From Ursus arctos (Eukaryota; Chordata; Mammalia; Carnivora; Ursidae), in the NCBI RefSeq assembly GCF_023065955.2, contig NW_026622874.1, forward strand, positions 29,215,772-29,279,771: a stretch of DNA of 64,000 nt. The letters are read 5' to 3'. The notes under the pieces were generated by a model. That model worked only from the letters and a program-made list of their open reading frames with translations. It was not told the origin of the DNA and did not search any database. The position numbers and the translations under genes were made by a program. Within the stretch, counting starts at the first letter, position 1. Each line of letters starts with the position of its first letter. Positions 59,463 to 64,000 of the stretch are shown here, piece after piece.

Positions 59463-59700
59463 AACAATAATACAAGTAATGGTAATGATGACTTGGCCTG
59501 CCTAGGGCTTTGCCTATCTACTTACACAGAGTCCTCACGACCACTCGGGGGGGTGGGGGGGGGGTGGGGGGGAGGGGTGGGGGGGTGATGGTTAGTCCTG
59601 AGGCACAGAGAGGTTTAGTGATATGCTCAGAGCTTATGAGTGGCAGGGCTGGGATTTGAACCCAGGGCTGCCTCCCTGGGTGTTCTGACTCTGGCTCAGT
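59463..59700 (+). mobile_element. MIR SINE interrupted by a G-rich simple repeat
   Basis: 'aacaataatacaagtaatgg' at the 5' side and 'gaggcacagagaggtttag' with 'gtggcagggctgggatttga' at the 3' side are MIR. A pure G/T tract (59547-59586) replaces its middle. Confidence 0.75.
59547..59586 (+). repeat. G-run tract, G-quadruplex-prone on the plus (PACC1 sense) strand
   Basis: Forty bases of G interrupted by single T or A, within an MIR in PACC1 intron 2. Confidence 0.92.
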
Positions 59701-60018
59701 TTCTAGATGAGACGCTTTCTTTCTCCCAAATCTTCCCTTTCCTCCACGGGAGTCACTCATGGACTCCTTCACCTGTTACGCCATGTGCTAAAACCACGAA
59801 GAGGGCAAATGAGGCAGGGCCTGCCTTCAGGAACTTAAGGCATGAAGAGAGAGAAGGCAGGCTACCCAAAGAAGAACTTACCCGTCCTTCTCCAGAGCTG
59901 GCCCTGAACCACCTAACGAGGGCCTTTTCTCCCCGTTAGGTGCTTTCCCAGCATTCAGTACTTTCCTTTGTAGAATTTAGCACAATTGAGAGGGCACACT
60001 TAGTGAATATAATTCTTT

Positions 60019-60230
60019 TTTTTTTTTTTTTTTAAGATTTACTTATTTATTTTAGAGAGAGAGCACAAGCCAGGGGTGGGGCAGAGAGAGAGGGGGAGAG
60101 AGAATCCTCAAGCTGACTCCTTGCTGAGCGCAGAGCCCAACGCAGGGCCTGATCTCACCACCCTGAGATCACGAACTGAGCCAGTATCAAGAGTCAGACG
60201 CTTAACCGACTGAACTCCCTAGGCACCCCT
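60019..60230 (-). mobile_element. CAN-SINE, minus strand
   Basis: T-run and AAGATTTACTTATTTATTTT tail on the left, GAGA-rich middle, head reading AGGCACCCC on the right. The duplication TGAATATAATTCTTT / TGAATATGATTCTTT (60004-60018 and 60231-60245) has one difference. Confidence 0.92.
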
Positions 60231-61539
60231 TGAATATGATTCTTTAATTAGTCATTACTAACCCCTTGGGTCTGCCTCTGAGTTCTGTGAGGTGCTCTCA
60301 GAACTTTGTCTTTTAGCAGGGCACCTGGTCCACCATGGGTGCTCAGTATTTGTATTTGTACCTTAAGAGGAGGACGTCAGGGTTTGGAACAGGAACGTAG
60401 GTCATCTGAGCAATTGGAACGAATGAATGAGCATCAAGGAAATGGTAGAGATAGGTGCTTCAGAAATGAACAGGAGGGGGCTTGTTAGTGAAGGAAGTGG
60501 GATTAACCTGAGGAAGGGTGCTTTCTCTGCGCAGGCCTAGCACATGAAAGCACCCAATAAATGGCTACTGTCATCATTAGGCGGAAAAGAAGGGACTGGC
60601 CAGAGAGAGGGATGGCACGCCAACCATGTCGAGGTCGGGATAAAATGAACGTGTCGGAAACTGGGTAGCACAGTGTGGTTGGAGTGGAGGGTTGGCGGGA
60701 GAAGTGTAGAAGCCAATGAGGTGGAAGGACAGATTGGTTCAGATTAGGGAGGGCTTTGAGTGGCAGCATTTAGCCTTTAGGGAGCAGAGATTGGAGCAGA
60801 GCAGTAAGGGGTAAAACGGACGTTCTAGGAGAGAGCAGCATGCGGGGTCAGAGGCTGGCGTGGTAGGCTGCTCCGATGAGGGGGAGTGGGAGAAGGAAGA
60901 ATCAAAGACGACTCTGAGGTTTGAAGCCGGGTGAGTGGGAGGACGTAGACATACAGTCCGGACGGGTGGGCAGCTCGAGGAAAAGGTGCTCGTGTGCTGC
61001 AGACACAGGAGGCTTCAGTGGGTGCGCTGTGTCTGAGCTGGCAGGGCCCAGAGGAGGGAGAGGTGAGGACTGGTGGCGTGAATGTGGGAGCCTTGAAGAA
61101 AGCCTGGGACCGCATGTAGAGGGAGCTGTGGAGACTGAGCCTTGAGGAATGGCCACGTTTGGGGGCCAAAGGGGGAGCTGGAGCCCGATGGGGGGCCTGG
61201 AGAGCCTGAAGTGTGGCCTGGAGCCTGACGGGGGGCCCAGAGGTGGGAGCCGCGGGACAGGAGGCCGGTACTAGGATCCTGAGCCTGCCGACTCTGGGCA
61301 ACACAGGTTCAAGTTAAGCACCCAAACAGTCAGGATTATATTCCCAGTTTTGCTCTCTGAGATAATGCCAATCCATAATCTGAAAGCCTCAATCTGTTTG
61401 TTTCCTCTCCTTCAAGGGAATCACAACCACTTATTCTCTTCAAAGGGAGAAATGAGACCAGACATGCCAACTGAATAAGCAGTTTACTATATCACAGTTG
61501 AAAAAAAATTGAGGAAGACACTTGGCTAATTAGTCGTTA

Positions 61540-62690
61540 CAGTCAGTTCTCCATGGAGACAACTGTATATTAATAGAATTGACAAAGGTCAGCAACCAAA
61601 GGAAAAAAATACATTGGATCTCCTCAAAATGAAAAACTTGTGCATTGAGAGACACTACCAAGAAAGTGAAAAGACAGCCCACAGGATGAGAGAAATTTTC
61701 AAATCGTATGTCTGATAAGGGACCTGTATTTAGAATATATAAAGAACTTTTATGATCCAATAATAAAAGGGACACCCAAGTAAAAAAATGGGCAGAGAAT
61801 CTGAATATGTTTCTCCAGCACAGATGACTGAGAAGCACGTGAAAAGATTTGTCATCAGGGAAATGTGAATCTGAACCACGGGGAGATGTGTATCATTGTG
61901 TAGTCTTCACACCTGTAAGCATGGCTACAATCAATCAGATGGACAAGTTTTGGTGAGGATGTAGAGAACTTAGGACCCCCGTGGATTGTTGGTGGAAATG
62001 TAGAATGGTGAATTTTTTTAAATGGTGAGATGTAACGGTGTCTTGTTTGAGAATTGGAGTGTTGTGGCGTGTGCTACTGTGGAAAACAGTCTGGCAGTTC
62101 CTAAAAGTTTAAATACAGAGTTACCATGTGACCCAGCAATTCCACTTCTGGGTATATACCCAAGGGAAATGAAAACTCATGTCCACACAAAAACTTGGAC
62201 ATGAATGTTCATAGCAGCATTATTTGTAATAGCCAACAAGTGGAAGCAACCCAAAGGTCCATCAAGTGATGAATGGGTAAATAAAATGGAGTATTCACAC
62301 AATGGAATATCACTTGGCAATAGTAAGGAATGAAGAACTGATACATGCTACATCATGGATAAATTTCGAAGATATACATTAGAGAGGTCAGACACAGAAG
62401 GTCACGTGTCAGTTCCATTGAATTGTCCAGAATAGGCATCTCCATTGAAACAGGAAGCAGGTTATTGGTTGCCAGGGAGTAGGAGGAATAGAGGAGTGAC
62501 TCTTGATGGGTAGGGAGTTTCTTTTTGGGTAATGAAAATGTTCTGCTAATTACGCAGTGGTGATGGTTGCACACCTTGTGACTATACTAAACACTAAATA
62601 TATTCATTTTAAAGGAGTAAGTTTTATGGTATGTAAATCATACCTCAAAAACCCCACAAAAACAACAAACCCACCACATCACTGAAAACG
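61540..62690 (+). mobile_element. Old L1M fragment (ORF2 3' part and 3' UTR), plus strand
   Basis: L1 landmarks in order: 'gacaaaggtcagcaaccaa', 'ggacaagttttggtgaggatg', 'ggaaaacagtctggcag', 'gacccagcaattccacttc', 'gggtatatacccaa', 'ttcatagcagcattatttg' and a 3' UTR with 'ttatggtatgtaaatcatac'. Many substitutions and stops make it far older than the L1 at 10758. A 60-base foreign segment interrupts it at about 62012-62074. Confidence 0.85.
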
Positions 62691-63973
62691 AAAAAAAAAA
62701 AGTAGAGACTGTTCATTCCTTCTTTGCATTCAGAATGCATTTTGGCCCCGTGCTGTTTGCAAGGTAGAGTTTTGCAGGCTTTCAGTGGACAGCCAGTTCC
62801 CCCTTCCTGGGAATAAATGTCCCACTGTGGTTTCAGAAGTTGAATTACTCATCACACATCCCCTTACATTCTGGGGCAAGTCTGGGTTTTGGAAGCAGTG
62901 CTGTCATGGGTTTTGTAAAACTCATAGATTACCTTTCCCAAGAACATCTTGTGCATTATTTTTGACTGTCTACTGTCATGAGTCTGCATTCATACAAGGG
63001 GTGGTACTTTTACAACACACTCACCCAGCTTGCCCCAGAAAAGCCAGGGTTTGGTTTTCCTGACCGCAGAGTGCATAGGACATTTTATCAAGTGTCCAGC
63101 ACCGTTTTGTTTTTTTTTTTTAACGGTGAGATGGAATGATGTCTTGTTTCAGAATTGGAGTGCCACGGCGTGTGTGGATGATAGTTTTACAGTTTGTATT
63201 CAGCTTACATGCCGATCTGTGGATCAAGGAAAGGCCGGTAGAGAAGCGCACCTTGACTTCTTTGCGTGAAACAGGAGACTCTTGGACAGTGCTCCCCACG
63301 GGAGTAACTCGTCCACGTAGCTCTACCGAAGAAGTCCAAGTGACGCAAATTGTCACGTGACCTTTTTGTGCCTTAAGTTCCTTTTTTGAGAATTTAGATG
63401 TATGGGGAGATTCATCTCTTTCCCTAACCAAGGGCATCATGAAAGTGGAACATTTCAAATCATGTTTTGTGGCTTCTGATTGAGTGAAAACCTGCCCACA
63501 TGTGCCCGTTACCATTCCTCTTCGTTGCATGGGTTAGCGGGATGAAATCTGCAGTTGACCTGAAAACGTGCCGAGCTTGTACTTGTCATGAAGTCCTATT
63601 CTTTCAATCACGTCTTCTTTTGTCCTTGTTTAGTGACTGGAACTAAGTATTAATGTTCGCTGTTGTGGAGTGGAAGAACACTGATTAGGAGTCGGGACCT
63701 CAGGGCTCTCATTCTGTGCCAGTTATAGGCCCTGGGACCTGGATCACTGCACAAAGAGTGGATTTGAACCAGATGGCCCTTTAGGTCCCTGCCAACTCTT
63801 AAAAATTCTATTCAGATGTTATACAGCAAGTCAGTTACTTCAGGTTTGTGATTTTTTTCAAGCCTCGTTCGGATGTGGAAAGCTGGTCCCTGTTGCCACT
63901 GGAATTAGGAGCAGCTCGTGACAAGGAATGTTCTTCCTTTAACCTGACATGTTTTGAAGTGAACCTGTGGGGG

Positions 63974-64000
63974 GCACCTGGCTGGCTCAGTCGGTAGACC
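63974..64000 (+). mobile_element. CAN-SINE head, cut by the window end
   Basis: GGCACCTGGCTGGCTCAGTC, then GGTAGACC. Only the first bases of the element are present. Confidence 0.85.

Larger units (their letters stand above)
56709..64000 (+). other. PACC1: PACC1 intron 2 (continues past window end)
   Basis: It holds L2 sequence (about 57240-58020), an MLT1 LTR on the minus strand (58525-58980), a possible cassette exon (59368-59481), an MIR with an internal G-run (59463-59700), a CAN-SINE (60019-60230), an old GA-rich repeat (about 60490-61290), an old L1M segment (61540-62690), a duplicated 50-bp segment and a hairpin near 63250-63340, and a SINE cut by the window end. Confidence 0.8.

Noticed and set aside
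56709..64000. PACC1 exon 3 with the first membrane helix
   Set aside because: I looked for the Ser-rich segment and hydrophobic helix downstream of exon 2 and found neither. It is expected beyond the window.

Overview
The window is nuclear DNA from a carnivoran mammal. The main evidence is about seventeen tRNA-derived SINEs of the carnivore CAN-SINE (SINEC) type, most with a B-box-like head, a CT-rich middle and an (AAATAAA)n tail, many flanked by target-site duplications. The variant at 42930-43132, and to a lesser extent 37822-38019, looks like subfamilies I associate with bears and their caniform relatives. I therefore lean towards Caniformia, possibly Ursidae, but species cannot be fixed from this sequence. 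Most reading frames of 60-200 codons here are chance frames in GC-rich, intronic or repeat DNA.

Only two protein genes can be supported. NENF (neudesin) lies complete on the minus strand, with four coding exons between 46712 and 36346. The splice junctions join in phase to give 172 residues, the usual mammalian length. PACC1 (TMEM206, proton-activated chloride channel) starts on the plus strand. Coding exon 1 is 52752-52787 and exon 2 is 56612-56708; the transmembrane and extracellular part lies beyond position 64000. The genes are head to head, with start codons about 6 kb apart, each in its own CpG island. This is the arrangement of human 1q32.3 seen in inverted orientation. From that synteny ATF3 would be expected beyond the left edge.

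Layout: 1-36200 is intergenic DNA downstream of NENF. It holds microsatellites, MIR and other old repeats, a 5'-truncated L1 with a perfect 16-bp target-site duplication (10758-12091), several SINEs, a CpG-rich patch without a recognised gene (about 28090-28280) and CTCF-like motifs. 36200-46850 is NENF. 46850-52440 is the intergenic space between the promoters, with SINEs, MIR, an MLT1-type LTR and an L1 3' end. 52440-64000 is the PACC1 promoter, exons 1 and 2 and two introns, with L2, MLT1, MIR, SINE and old L1 sequence.

The two proteins are not known to act in one pathway: NENF is a secreted cytochrome-b5-like (MAPR family) factor and PACC1 is an acid-gated anion channel. Their proximity is conserved synteny. 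I found no multigene operon-like, CRISPR-like or otherwise novel system. The observations most worth checking are a CTCF-motif pattern, a CpG island with no assigned gene, a possible cassette exon in PACC1 intron 2, a duplicated 50-bp segment near the right end and a nested hairpin next to it.
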